Source: Enterobacteriaceae bacterium RIT693
GTDB lineage: Bacteria > Pseudomonadota > Gammaproteobacteria > Enterobacterales > Enterobacteriaceae
Length of the DNA: 64,000 nucleotides
NCBI GenBank assembly: GCA_009668225.1
Contig: WJYK01000006.1
Coordinates: forward strand, 1-64,000
Direction: 5' to 3'
Part shown: positions 26,278 through 38,973 of the stretch, piece after piece
How positions within the stretch are numbered: position 1 is the stretch's first letter
Layout: each line of letters begins with the position of its first letter
Notes under the pieces: generated by a model
The model's input: only the letters and a program-made list of their open reading frames with translations
Told to the model about the DNA's origin: nothing
Database searches by the model: none
Program-made: the position numbers and the translations under genes

Positions 26278-26312
26278 GTCAGCATCCTGTTTGCATCGGG
26301 TTTTGTCTATAT

Positions 26313-26324
26313 TTGTATATACAA
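26313..26324. promoter_or_regulatory. Possible HutC-type operator upstream of hutH
   Basis: TTGTATATACAA is a perfect 12-bp palindrome. It resembles the CTTGTATGTACAAG-type operators of HutC/GntR regulators. It lies 36 bases upstream of the hutH start codon. Confidence 0.5.
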
Positions 26325-26552
26325 CTTAACTAATAAACCAAATAATCCGCCAGCGGGTCATAGGACTTTTTTATCGAACGGTGAGCCGGATCGCGCTTGT
26401 GAAATTTATCCAGCACGGGATGCTGTAAAGCGATTGCAAGAAAGGGAAAGGGATAGCAAAACCGTGTATAAACAGCACATTTAGAGGTTAATCAGCAATA
26501 AGAAAGACAATAGCCCGGCACAACATCCGGGCATCCGGCAACCCTTTCAGAG

Positions 26553-27098
26553 CTACAAATAGGTGATTTCGCTAAACAGCAGCTGCCCTTCATTTTTTAA
26601 CAGACGCAGCGTATGGGTGCCTTCCTGCCACCATGCCCCCTGGTCCGGTGAAAGCAGTTTATCCCCAAGCTGCCACTCGCCGCTCAGCACATAAACCACG
26701 CCGCCCCGCGTACCAAAAGTGGTAAAGGTTCTGTCCGCCACGCGCACCTGTGCCCGGCAGCGATCGCGACGTGTCATAATATTAAAATCCATCGACATTC
26801 CGCGCGTCAGCTCCGCTTTCACCGGCTGTTCTCCGGCAAAGGTAAACGGCTGATGGCGCTTTAGCGTATGCCGGAACGCTTTCCCACCGTCGAGCACGAT
26901 CTCGCTTCCCTCCAGCAGCGTCATCACCCGGTCAACCTGCGGGAAGACAGGAAACTCACCGTTATGGGCCAAAGAGGCAATGCTGGCCCGCCAGTTGAAG
27001 TCGCGCGTGGCCGGTGGAAAGCAGCAAATTTCGCGAGTTTCCCCTGCACCGTTGCGCCACAGATTCACCGGCACCTTTCGTATATCAAAGAATTCCAT
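26553..27098 (-). CDS. ves: Ves/HutD-family cupin protein
   Basis: This is a 181-residue cupin-fold protein of the HutD family, matching E. coli Ves in sequence ([72 protein letters not shown]) and in position next to spy. The E. coli protein is about ten residues longer at the C-terminus. Its role is poorly defined, and E. coli ves is known as a cold- and stress-linked gene. AGGAG lies five bases before ATG 27098. HutD proteins are proposed to tune histidine use, so its closeness to hutH may matter, though ves is found here in species without hut genes too. Confidence 0.92.
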   Translation of the reverse strand: MEFFDIRKVPVNLWRNGAGETREICCFPPATRDFNWRASIASLAHNGEFPVFPQVDRVMTLLEGSEIVLDGGKAFRHTLKRHQPFTFAGEQPVKAELTRGMSMDFNIMTRRDRCRAQVRVADRTFTTFGTRGGVVYVLSGEWQLGDKLLSPDQGAWWQEGTHTLRLLKNEGQLLFSEITYL

Positions 27099-27496
27099 CA
27101 CCACTCCTGAGGACGCGCGATGCTCGCACGCCCTGGCAATTGCTCTTTAAATTGAGCGGCACGCCGGACGGTGATTTCCGTTCTCAGCGGCCCGCTCATC
27201 AGTTCTCTGTTTTGTTCGCCGGATCTCTGTCAGGCTCCAGTATTATCGGCAGCCGCGGGCGGTTGCTGTAGCCCTGGTTCTATTTTTGTGACAATGATTT
27301 AGCGACTTTTCTGTCAGGAAGCAAAGCAAATTTCTTTCTCTGCGCGGCGGGCGGCAAAATCTGAGGAGTCAGCTGCAATTTTCAGTGTAAGTTGCTGAAA
27401 TTGAGTGTTTAAAATGACTTGTATGGCCAGCGTGGCCCATGAATAAACAGCCGTTATACGCCGGGAGTCGCGTGAAACCGGGAGTTAAATGAGAAA
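27099..27496. other. Gene-less stretch upstream of ves
   Basis: About 400 bases without a gene, holding the ves promoter. Weak frames on the plus strand here are shadows of the ves gene running out of it. No specific operator could be named. Confidence 0.4.
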
Positions 27497-27548
27497 ACCG
27501 CCGGTCCTGTTCACAGCGTACCTCGCTATTGTGAACAGGACCGGCGGT
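27492..27548 (-). terminator. Strong terminator of spy
   Basis: A perfect 19-bp stem (ACCGCCGGTCCTGTTCACA and its complement, 27497-27515 and 27530-27548) has a 14-base loop. On the minus strand it is followed by TTTTCTC. It lies 20 bases after the spy stop. Confidence 0.88.
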
Positions 27549-27568
27549 CTTAATTTAGCCGCTCAGGC

Positions 27569-28054
27569 TTACTGAGCTGCTGGCATTTTACCTTCATGCG
27601 TTGAACGTTCTGTCAGACGCTTCTCAAAATTCGCATTAAACTGCTTTTTCTGTTCCGGCGTCAGAATGTTGTAGATCTTGTTCTGGGTTTGCAGATGCGC
27701 CAGCATGCGCGTTTTGTTCTGCTCTGCCATTTTATCTACCTGCGCCTGAGCTTTAGCCTGGTCGAAGCTGTCGCTGGCAATCAGGTCGTGCATCGCCCGG
27801 CGTTCGTCAGCAGACGGACGCTGCATTTTGCCGCGCTGTTCTTTCATGATGTCTTTGATTTGCTGTTTCTGCGCATCGGTCAGGTTCAGGTCTTTGAACA
27901 TCATCTCATGCATCGGGCCGCGCATCATTTTATGGTGCATCATCGGCGCATCGGTTTTTGCATCAGCAGCCGGAGTCGCATCTGCGGCATGGGCCAGGTT
28001 AGCGGCACCCAGAGCCAGGGTGGAAGCGACGAACAGTGCAGTTAATTTACGCAT
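27569..28054 (-). CDS. spy: Periplasmic chaperone Spy
   Basis: This is a 161-residue ATP-independent periplasmic chaperone. The signal peptide ends at LAHA-ADA (residue ~23). The mature protein shows the two LTxxQ motifs of the Spy/CpxP family (LTDAQ and LTPEQ), a Met/His-rich N-terminal stretch (MMHHKMMRGPMHEMM) and the long basic helices of the cradle-shaped dimer. In E. coli spy is induced by envelope stress through CpxR and BaeR. A binding site for either could not be confirmed by eye here. Its position between ves and astE is the same as in E. coli. Confidence 0.96.
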   Translation of the reverse strand: MRKLTALFVASTLALGAANLAHAADATPAADAKTDAPMMHHKMMRGPMHEMMFKDLNLTDAQKQQIKDIMKEQRGKMQRPSADERRAMHDLIASDSFDQAKAQAQVDKMAEQNKTRMLAHLQTQNKIYNILTPEQKKQFNANFEKRLTERSTHEGKMPAAQ

Positions 28055-28388
28055 ATTTTTTAACCTTCTCTTTTCATTAAATTGACGGCTCGCTTAAAAC
28101 ACGGTGCCGTGTTGACGAGAATGAGTTTACGAGCCTTATCGTCAAGGTGGCGGTGGCGTTGGTAAATCATTGAAAGGGTATAAAACAATAATGCGTCAAT
28201 TATGGAGGAAATAAGAATTAAGGCTGGCAAGAGTGCAACAAAATATAACAACGCGATGATTTTAAAGATAATATTGAGAGTGTACAGTAATCACCCTGGT
28301 GAAGAAACCCTGTTTCCAGGAATTGTCTGTAAATAAATGCACAACACGAAATGATTAAGCAGCTCAATTATTCAGAGCTGCTTAAAGT
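28055..28388. other. spy promoter region and ast operon 3' end
   Basis: This is 334 bases without a gene. It contains the leftward promoter of spy and a hairpin right after astE. A 63-codon hydrophobic frame (28060-28251, minus) overlaps the spy promoter and has no ribosome site. Confidence 0.45.
28355..28385 (-). terminator. Hairpin closing the ast operon
   Basis: An 11-bp perfect stem (TTAAGCAGCTC and its complement) with a 9-base loop begins three bases after the astE stop codon. The T tract after it is poor, so it may act mainly as a 3' end stabiliser. Confidence 0.6.
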
Positions 28389-29354
28389 TTAAATGACTTC
28401 CAGCATTAATCCCGCCCGCAGCCCCAGCGCAACGTCCGGGTTGGGGAATAAAACGTACTCTTTTTCCCCCGCGACGACATAACGTTTGTCGCCATCTTCA
28501 GCCAGCAGAGTCCCCTTTGGAAATGCGGTAAAATTCTGCGTCTGCCCGGACATATGCAGCACAAACTTCTCTGACTGTCGGGTAATTTGCTGCGCCACCC
28601 GGTAGCGCAGCGGCTCGGCCTCCGTGGCGGGCGATTCTGCGCCGCTTAGCAAAGCTGAAATCGCCTCCTGGGTTACCGCAAACTGGCTCAAATCGTTCTG
28701 CCCAAACGGCTGCGCCTTTCCCAGCTCCAGCGTGCAGCTCAGGGCGCCAAAATGCTCGCTGCTGAAGTGGCTAAAGGTGCCGCCCGGTTTTTGATGGAAC
28801 ACCAGCGCCTGCAGGCCGGCACAGCCCAGCCACGTTAAAAACGCCTCGCTATAAGGCAGCGGCCTCGCCGGAAGCACCCCAAAGCGGGGATGATAAGAGC
28901 TACGAATGGCGGTATGCATATCGAGGTGCCAGCGTTCTTGTTCATCACTTCGCGACCAAAATTGCTCAAGGGCATGCTCAAGCCTTGCGGCTCGCTGTGT
29001 TTCGACGCTTTCCGGGAACTGCTGCCAGCGCCCGCCAAACATGCGGTTCATGTCGCTGTGGGTATAGCGTTTATCGACGCGCAGGGCCGCCGGGTTTCCG
29101 AAGATAATCATCGTACGCCACTGCAGCGGCAGCTGCCCCGCGATAAGCCTGTCGGTCAACTGGCTGAGGATCTCCACCGGCGCCGTTTCGTTACCGTGGA
29201 TCCCGGCAGAAATCACTAACGCCTTCCCCGTCGCCTCGTGCGGCGTCAGCGTCAGGATGCCTTCGTCCCACCAGCGCCAGCTGAGGTGAGTATTTTCCCC
29301 GGAAGTTTGTTCAGGCGCCTTGCCGGCCAGCGTCTGCGCCAGAAAATCCATCAT
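28389..29354 (-). CDS. astE: Succinylglutamate desuccinylase
   Basis: This is a 321-residue zinc enzyme for the last AST-pathway step: N-succinylglutamate is cut to succinate and glutamate. The zinc motif [11 protein letters not shown] places His53 and Glu56, and [10 protein letters not shown] supplies the third histidine. [15 protein letters not shown] is a further family block. Length equals E. coli AstE. It follows astB by 10 bases and ends the five-gene operon astCADBE. Confidence 0.96.
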   Translation of the reverse strand: MMDFLAQTLAGKAPEQTSGENTHLSWRWWDEGILTLTPHEATGKALVISAGIHGNETAPVEILSQLTDRLIAGQLPLQWRTMIIFGNPAALRVDKRYTHSDMNRMFGGRWQQFPESVETQRAARLEHALEQFWSRSDEQERWHLDMHTAIRSSYHPRFGVLPARPLPYSEAFLTWLGCAGLQALVFHQKPGGTFSHFSSEHFGALSCTLELGKAQPFGQNDLSQFAVTQEAISALLSGAESPATEAEPLRYRVAQQITRQSEKFVLHMSGQTQNFTAFPKGTLLAEDGDKRYVVAGEKEYVLFPNPDVALGLRAGLMLEVI

Positions 29355-29364
29355 GCTTTCTCCT

Positions 29365-33198
<3,834 letters not shown>

Positions 33199-33202
<4 letters not shown>

Positions 33203-34419
33203 GATGAGACTCCCGCAAGGTAGCGTTCACAGGCACGTTCAAAGCGATCCAGACCGAGCTGAACTTCCGCCTCGCTGACGATGAGCGCAGGCGCAAAACG
33301 CAGCACGTTAGCGCCGGCAATCAGCATCATCAGGCCTTCCTGCGCGGCGGCCTGCAGAATAAGTTTCGCTTTACCGGCATGTTCAGGGCGCAGCGCGCAG
33401 CCGATGAGCAGCCCTAAGCCACGGACTTCGCTGAACAGCTGATGTTTCTGGTTAATATGGTTCAGGCGCTCAACGAACCATTCATGGCGCTGCTTCACGC
33501 CGTTTAGCACTTCCGGCGTATTGATGATTTCCAGCACGCGCCCGGCCACCGCAGAGGCCAGCGGGTTACCGCCGTAGGTGGTACCGTGGGTGCCGACAAC
33601 CATCACTTTGGCAAAGCGGTCGGTGGTCAGCAGCGCGCCGATAGGGAAGCCACCGCCCAGCGCTTTAGCCGTAGAGAGTACGTCCGGCGTCACGCCATAG
33701 TGCATATAGGCATACAGCGAGCCGGTGCGGCCCACGCCGGTTTGTACTTCGTCAAAAATCAGTACCGCGTTGTGTTTATCGCAAAGTTCGCGCAGCCCCT
33801 GGAGGAACTCTGGCGTGGCGGGGACTACACCACCTTCACCTTGCATAGGCTCGACGATAACCGCACAGGTTTCGTCATTAATCAGGTCACGAGCAGACTG
33901 CAGATCGTTAAAGACCGCGTGGTTAATCTGCGGCGGCAGCGGCGCAAAATCCTGAGAATAAGCGGGCTGGCCACCGGCCGTGACGGTAAACAGCGTGCGG
34001 CCGTGAAACGCATTCTTGAACGCCACAATGCCGCTTTTCTGCGAGCCAAAATTATCATGGGCGTATTTACGCGCCAGCTTCAGCGCGGCTTCGTTGGCTT
34101 CTGCACCCGAGTTGCAGAAAAACACTTTCTCGGCAAAGGTGGCGTCGATCAGCTGCTTCGCCAGCTTCAGCACCGGCTCGTTGGTGTAGCCGTTGCCGGT
34201 ATGCCAGAATTTTGCCGCCTGCTCTTCCAGCGCTTTACGCATTTCAGGATGAGCATGCCCCAGGGCGTTAACCGCGATGCCACCGGCAAAGTCGATGTAG
34301 TCTTTTCCCTGTTGATCCCACAGAGTGGAACCCTCGCCACGAACCGGAATAAAAGGCGCAGGGGCATAAACCGGCATCATCCATTCGTCGAAATGTTGGC
34401 GTGTAATTGACTGCGACAT
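33199..34419 (-). CDS. astC: Succinylornithine transaminase
   Basis: This is a 406-residue class III PLP aminotransferase and the first gene of the ast operon. The PLP lysine lies in [15 protein letters not shown]. Other blocks are [33 protein letters not shown] and [13 protein letters not shown]. It is close to ArgD and may act on acetylornithine as well, as known for the family. A sigma54-type promoter lies at 34492-34507, about 70 bases upstream of the start codon. Confidence 0.96.
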
Positions 34420-34863
34420 AGTGACCCCTCACGGTAAACAAAAAGTTTATTAAATGTTAAATAATTGAGTGTTTGCGCTGTAAATGTAGATTGCAGACAT
34501 CGTGCCAGCCAGCGATAAAAATGCATAAACCGGGGGGTGAAACGAAAAATCAATAACTTAAAAATATCACCCATTCACTAAAAGTGAATAATAAGTGCAT
34601 AGTTTTAACGTGGCGCCTGATTAGCAACACGAAAACAAGAAATATTATGCAGTGGTAAAATATAATGCTGGAATTGTGATCGCCTTCGGGATTTGCCTGC
34701 CGTTTTCGCCCCCTTTTTGCGCATTGAGATCAATTTTGGTGCAAATGTTGCTTTATTTCTGCCCGTCAGGCGCGCCTATGGCAGCGATTAGCTTCAGCGC
34801 AGCAACCTGCGCCGTTTTCTGCTACCATCCTGCAACAATTAACCTGACAACCTGGCAGCGACT
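34420..34863. other. Divergent regulatory region between astC and xthA
   Basis: This is 444 bases without a gene, serving as promoter region for the leftward ast operon (sigma54-type site at 34492-34507) and the rightward xthA gene. AT-rich blocks near 34440-34480 could bind a regulator such as ArgR, but no clear ARG box was read. Confidence 0.5.
34492..34507 (-). promoter_or_regulatory. Sigma54-type promoter of the ast operon
   Basis: On the minus strand TGGCACGATGTCTGCA has GG and GC ten bases apart, as in the -24/-12 consensus TGGCAC-N5-TTGCA with one mismatch. It lies upstream of astC, in line with the known NtrC/sigma54 control of ast. Confidence 0.78.
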
Positions 34864-35670
34864 ATGAAATTTGTCTCTTTTAATATCAACGGCCTGCGCG
34901 CCCGTCCTCATCAGCTTGAAGCCATCGTAGAACAGCATCAGCCGGACGTTATCGGTCTGCAGGAAACCAAAGTGCATGACGATATGTTCCCGCTGGAAGA
35001 CGTGGAGAAACTCGGCTACCACGTGTTTTATCACGGCCAGAAGGGCCATTACGGCGTGGCGCTGCTGACCAAAGAGAAGCCGATTGCGGTGCGTAAAGGC
35101 TTCCCAACCGACGACGAAGACGCTCAGCGTCGCATTATCATGGCGGAAATCCCGTCTGAATTTGGCAACCTCACGGTGATCAACGGCTACTTCCCACAGG
35201 GCGAAAGCCGCGATCATGAAACCAAGTTCCCGGCCAAAACCAAGTTTTACCAGGATCTGCAGGACTTCCTGCAGGGTGAACTGCGCCCGGAAAACCCGGT
35301 GCTTATCATGGGCGACATGAACATCAGCCCGACCGATCTGGACATCGGCATTGGGGAAGAAAACCGCAAGCGCTGGCTGCGTACCGGGAAATGCTCGTTC
35401 CTGCCGGAAGAGCGTGAATGGATGGCTCGCCTGCTCGGCTGGGGCCTGGTGGACACTTATCGCCACGCCAACCCGGAAACACAGGACAAATTCTCGTGGT
35501 TTGACTACCGCTCAAAAGGCTTCGACGATAACCGCGGCCTGCGTATAGATCTGCTGCTGGCAAGCCAGGGGCTGGCGCCGCACTGCGTGGCAACCGGGAT
35601 CGACTACGACATTCGTGGCATGGAAAAACCGTCCGACCACGCCCCTGTTTGGGCGCAGTTTAAGCGGTAA
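34864..35670 (+). CDS. xthA: Exonuclease III
   Basis: This is a 268-residue apurinic/apyrimidinic endonuclease and 3'-5' exonuclease, the main AP endonuclease in base excision repair. The EEP-fold motifs are in place: [19 protein letters not shown] (metal-binding Asn), IGLQETKV (Glu), [13 protein letters not shown] (Asp-x-Asn) and the terminal [11 protein letters not shown] (Asp-His pair). Length equals that of the E. coli protein. It shares no operon with its neighbours. Confidence 0.98.
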   Translation: MKFVSFNINGLRARPHQLEAIVEQHQPDVIGLQETKVHDDMFPLEDVEKLGYHVFYHGQKGHYGVALLTKEKPIAVRKGFPTDDEDAQRRIIMAEIPSEFGNLTVINGYFPQGESRDHETKFPAKTKFYQDLQDFLQGELRPENPVLIMGDMNISPTDLDIGIGEENRKRWLRTGKCSFLPEEREWMARLLGWGLVDTYRHANPETQDKFSWFDYRSKGFDDNRGLRIDLLLASQGLAPHCVATGIDYDIRGMEKPSDHAPVWAQFKR

Positions 35671-35748
35671 GGGAAATACTGAAGATCGACACATCTTCAG
35701 ACAAGGACAGCGAGATGCGGTTTTTCCCCCTGACGAGGCGCGAACAGA

Positions 35749-36417
35749 ATGCGTAAAATCCTGTTTTTGCTGCTGGCCACGCTGGTCATCTCGCTGTTAA
35801 TCCTGCTGCCGCCGGGCACCCTTAGTCTGGCGACGCTGCAGAAATATCACGCTCAGCTTAGTCTCTGGCATGCGGAGCGCCCGGCGCTAGTGATGGGTGC
35901 CTTCTTCCTCGGCTATTTCCTGATTTCCGCCCTTTCCATTCCCGGCACGCGCATTATGACGCTGATGGGCGGCGCGCTATTTGGGCTGATTGAAGGCACC
36001 GTGCTGGTCGCCACCGCCGCCGCCAGTGGCGCAACGGTGGCCATGCTGCTCAGCCGCTACCTGCTGCACGACTGGGTGCAGCGGCGTTTTTCCGCGAGAA
36101 TGACGAAGATTAACGAGGGCATTAAGCACAATATCACGCAGTGCCTGTTTGCCCTGCGTCTGGTGCCGGTATTGCCCTTCTCCATCATCAACCTGCTGAT
36201 GGGGCTAACGCCCATCTCCGCCGTCCGTTTCGCGGTGGTGACGCTACTCGGCCTGCTGCCGTCCATCGTGCTGTACATCAGCACCGGCCGCCAGCTTAGC
36301 CAGATAGAAAGCCTGCGGGACATTATTTCTCCCGCCATGCTGCTGCTGTTTGCGCTGATTGGCCTGCTGCCGCTGGTTTCCCACTGGCTGATAAAAAGAG
36401 CCCGGCTCAAAAACTAA
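35749..36417 (+). CDS. ydjX: DedA/TVP38-family membrane protein YdjX
   Basis: This is a 222-residue inner membrane protein of the TVP38/TMEM64 (VTT/SNARE-associated) family. It has about six hydrophobic segments, the N-terminal LPPGTLSLATLQKYHAQL, the family signature block GGALFGLIEGTVLVATAAASG and RLVPVLPFSIINLLMGLTPI. Related DedA/VTT proteins take part in lipid carrier and membrane homeostasis. The exact substrate of YdjX is not known. It is a paralogue of the protein at 37102-37764. Confidence 0.9.
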   Translation: MRKILFLLLATLVISLLILLPPGTLSLATLQKYHAQLSLWHAERPALVMGAFFLGYFLISALSIPGTRIMTLMGGALFGLIEGTVLVATAAASGATVAMLLSRYLLHDWVQRRFSARMTKINEGIKHNITQCLFALRLVPVLPFSIINLLMGLTPISAVRFAVVTLLGLLPSIVLYISTGRQLSQIESLRDIISPAMLLLFALIGLLPLVSHWLIKRARLKN

Positions 36418-36443
36418 ACGCCCCCTGCTAGCGAAGGCGTTTT
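36416..36443. terminator. Bidirectional terminator between ydjX and ohr
   Basis: A 7-bp stem AAACGCC/GGCGTTT with a 13-base loop overlaps the ydjX stop region, with A-rich and T-rich sides. It serves the convergent ydjX and ohr genes. Confidence 0.6.
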
Positions 36444-36447
36444 GTCA

Positions 36448-36876
36448 TTACCCTTGCGAAAGCAACGTCACCTCGATATTGCCGGTAATCGCCCGCGAAT
36501 AGGGGCAGGTTGCATGGGCCGCTGCCAGTAAAGTTTCGCGCTGGGCTTCGCTTAGTCCCGGCAGCTTAACGTTGAGCGTGACGGCGAGAGCAAAGTGGCT
36601 GTCGTTATCCACTTTACCCAGCGAGACGCTGGCATCGACAGCGGTCTCCTCCGGAATGCGGATAGCCAGTTTTTTCCCCGCCAGCCCAATCGCCCCCATA
36701 AAGCAGGCGGAGTAACCGACGGCAAAAAGCTGTTCCGGATTAGTCCCCGGTTTGCCGGACCCCGGCGTGCTGAGCTGCACGTCCAGGCTGCCGTCGTCCG
36801 AACGGCCGTGCCCGCTGCGGGCGCCAACGGTGGTGGTGTGGGCGGTATACAGCACTTTTTCGAGTTTGGCAGACAT
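36448..36876 (-). CDS. ohr: Organic hydroperoxide resistance protein (Ohr/OsmC family)
   Basis: This is a 142-residue thiol peroxidase that reduces fatty-acid hydroperoxides. It shows Ohr hallmarks: the reactive Cys58 in GTNPEQLFAVGYSACF, the resolving Cys124 in AAHATCPYS, and Arg20 in VGARSGHGRS, which stabilises the thiolate. The length is that of Ohr proteins and of OsmC relatives. GAGGA lies upstream of ATG 36876. No MarR-type OhrR gene is adjacent. It occupies the place of E. coli ydjY, on the opposite strand, within the ydjX-ydjZ pair. Confidence 0.88.
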   Translation of the reverse strand: MSAKLEKVLYTAHTTTVGARSGHGRSDDGSLDVQLSTPGSGKPGTNPEQLFAVGYSACFMGAIGLAGKKLAIRIPEETAVDASVSLGKVDNDSHFALAVTLNVKLPGLSEAQRETLLAAAHATCPYSRAITGNIEVTLLSQG

Positions 36877-37101
36877 GGTGATTCCTCAATCGTGGGTGGC
36901 AAGAGGCGTCATTTAACCGCTGCCGTGTATCTGCAATATGTCCAGCGCCGGGTCAAAATGTATAAGCCTGTATCCACTTCATGACCTGGCTCAAGAAGTG
37001 GAAGAGTTCAGGCACTCCGGAATAAACACTTCGCTATACTCCACGCCTTTACGGGGTCGGAGCTTGCATGACGATGGGCAAGCAAAAGAAAAGGATTACG
37101 C

Positions 37102-37764
37102 GTGCGTAAGATAATCTTCGCCCTGCTGGTGATAGCCGTGGCGCTCTTTCTTTTCCTGCTGCCACCGGGAACCCTGAGCCTGCAGGCGCTTCAGCATTCT
37201 CAGGCACAGCTTGTTCACTGGCACGCACAGCATCCTGTGCTGGCGGCAGGCGCTTTTTTCTTCTGCTATTTTTTTACTGCGGCTTTTTCCATTCCGGGCG
37301 CTACGCTGTTAACGCTGCTGGGCGGCGCGATGTTTGGTCTTGTGCAGGGATCGCTGCTGGTTGCTTTCGCCGCAACCGGAGGCGCCACGGTGGCCATGCT
37401 CATCAGCCGCTATTTGCTTCGGGACTGGGTTCAGCGCCGCTTCTCGCGCATGATGGAAAAGGTCAACCAGGGCGTACAGCGAGATGGCGGTCATTACCTT
37501 TTTGCCCTGCGGCTCGCGCCGGTCTTCCCGTTTGTGCTGGTGAATTTGTTAATGGGGCTGACGCCGATTGGCGTGGTCCGCTATGCCGTAATTAGCCTGT
37601 TGGGCATGCTGCCCGCCATCGTGGTGTACATCAACACCGGCAGGCAGTTGAGCCAGCTGGAAAGCCTGAGCGATGTTCTCTCGCCCGGCATGATGCTGAT
37701 GTTTGCCCTGTTAGGGCTGCTGCCGCTGGCCTCGCGCTGGCTGGTCAGACTCACCGCTCAATAA
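37102..37764 (+). CDS. ydjZ: DedA/TVP38-family membrane protein YdjZ
   Basis: This is a 220-residue paralogue of YdjX (start MRKIIFALLVIAVALFLFLL, then LPPGTLSLQALQHSQAQL). The same membrane topology and the GGAMFGLVQGSLLVAFAATGG block are visible. The start codon is GTG at 37102 with AAGGA six bases upstream. It precedes the ynjBCD transporter genes by 18 bases and may be transcribed with them. Confidence 0.9.
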   Translation: MRKIIFALLVIAVALFLFLLPPGTLSLQALQHSQAQLVHWHAQHPVLAAGAFFFCYFFTAAFSIPGATLLTLLGGAMFGLVQGSLLVAFAATGGATVAMLISRYLLRDWVQRRFSRMMEKVNQGVQRDGGHYLFALRLAPVFPFVLVNLLMGLTPIGVVRYAVISLLGMLPAIVVYINTGRQLSQLESLSDVLSPGMMLMFALLGLLPLASRWLVRLTAQ

Positions 37765-37782
37765 CGTTTTAAGGACACTCTC

Positions 37783-38973
37783 TTGCAACGCTTTATTCCT
37801 GGAATGCGGGCGCTGATGCTTGCCCTGTCGCTGGTCGGCTTTAGCGCCGCCACTCACGCTCAACGCTGGCAAGAGGTCCGTCAGCAGGCGAACGGCCAGA
37901 CGGTTTATTTCAACGCCTGGGGCGGCGATCCCGCCGTCAACGCTTACCTGGACTGGGTCAGCCATGAGGTAAAAACTCACTACGGCGTGACGCTCAAGCT
38001 TGTGAAGCTGGCGGATGCGGCCGATGCGGTCAGGCGTATTCAAAGCGAAGCGGCGGCAGGCAGAAAAAACGGCGGATCGGTAGACCTGCTTTGGGTCAAC
38101 GGTGAAAACTTTAGCGTGCTCAAGCAGGCAGGTTTACTCAGCGAAAGCTGGGCTGAGAGCCTGCCAAACTGGCGGTATGTCGACCTTAATAAGCCGGTGC
38201 GCGAGGATTTTTCAGTGCCGGTTAACGGCGCAGAAGCCCCCTGGGGGGGAGCGCAGTTGATGTTTATCGGCGATAAGCAACGCACGCCCGAGTTCCCGCA
38301 GAATGCACAGCAGCTGCTGGATTTCGCCAAAGCTAACCCTGGCAAGCTTAGCTACCCGCGCCCGCCGGACTTCACCGGCACGGCGTTTCTGGAGCAGCTG
38401 CTGATTGTGCTGACCGAACGACCGGACGCGCTGAAAACCGCGCCCAACCCGGCGAGCGTAGAAAAGGTCACCGCCCCGCTCTGGCGCTACCTCGACCAGT
38501 TGCATCCTTACCTTTGGCAGAAAGGCAAAGCCTTCCCGCCGACGCCTGCGCGAATGGATCGTATGCTGGCCGACGGCGAGCTGCTATTTTCCGTGACCTT
38601 TAACCCGGCGCACGTGGACAATCTGATTGCCCGCCGCCAACTTCCTGCGTCGGCAGTCTCCTTTGGCTTCCGGGAAGGTATGCTGGGTAACGTGCATTTT
38701 GTCGCTATCCCGGCGAACAGCAGTGCCAAATCCGGTGCGCAGGTGGTTGCCAACTTCCTGATATCCCCGGCAGCGCAAATTCGTAAGGCTGACCCGGCGG
38801 TCTGGGGAGATGCGAGCGTGCTGAACGGCGAGGCGCTGCCCCAGAGCCAAAAAGTACAGCTGCAAAAGCTGGCGCCAAAAAGCCAGCGTCCGGTTCCCTT
38901 CCTTGCCGAACCGCACGCCGCGTGGGTCACCGCCATCGAACAGGCATGGCTTCAGCGCTACGGATCCCGATGA
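37783..38973 (+). CDS. ynjB: Periplasmic substrate-binding protein YnjB of an ABC importer
   Basis: This is a 396-residue periplasmic binding protein with a signal peptide ending near SAATHA-QRW. FNAWGGDPAVNAYLDWV, VDLLWVNGENF, ARPPD-like YPRPPDFTGTAFLEQLL and SFGFREGMLGNVHFV are near-identical family blocks. The substrate is not established. The start is TTG 37783 with AAGGA seven bases upstream; ATG 37804 would give a shorter leader closer to the E. coli protein. Its stop overlaps ynjC. Confidence 0.92.
   Translation: MQRFIPGMRALMLALSLVGFSAATHAQRWQEVRQQANGQTVYFNAWGGDPAVNAYLDWVSHEVKTHYGVTLKLVKLADAADAVRRIQSEAAAGRKNGGSVDLLWVNGENFSVLKQAGLLSESWAESLPNWRYVDLNKPVREDFSVPVNGAEAPWGGAQLMFIGDKQRTPEFPQNAQQLLDFAKANPGKLSYPRPPDFTGTAFLEQLLIVLTERPDALKTAPNPASVEKVTAPLWRYLDQLHPYLWQKGKAFPPTPARMDRMLADGELLFSVTFNPAHVDNLIARRQLPASAVSFGFREGMLGNVHFVAIPANSSAKSGAQVVANFLISPAAQIRKADPAVWGDASVLNGEALPQSQKVQLQKLAPKSQRPVPFLAEPHAAWVTAIEQAWLQRYGSR

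Noticed and set aside
28060-28251. 63-codon hydrophobic frame upstream of spy
   Set aside because: It overlaps the spy promoter region and has no ribosome site.
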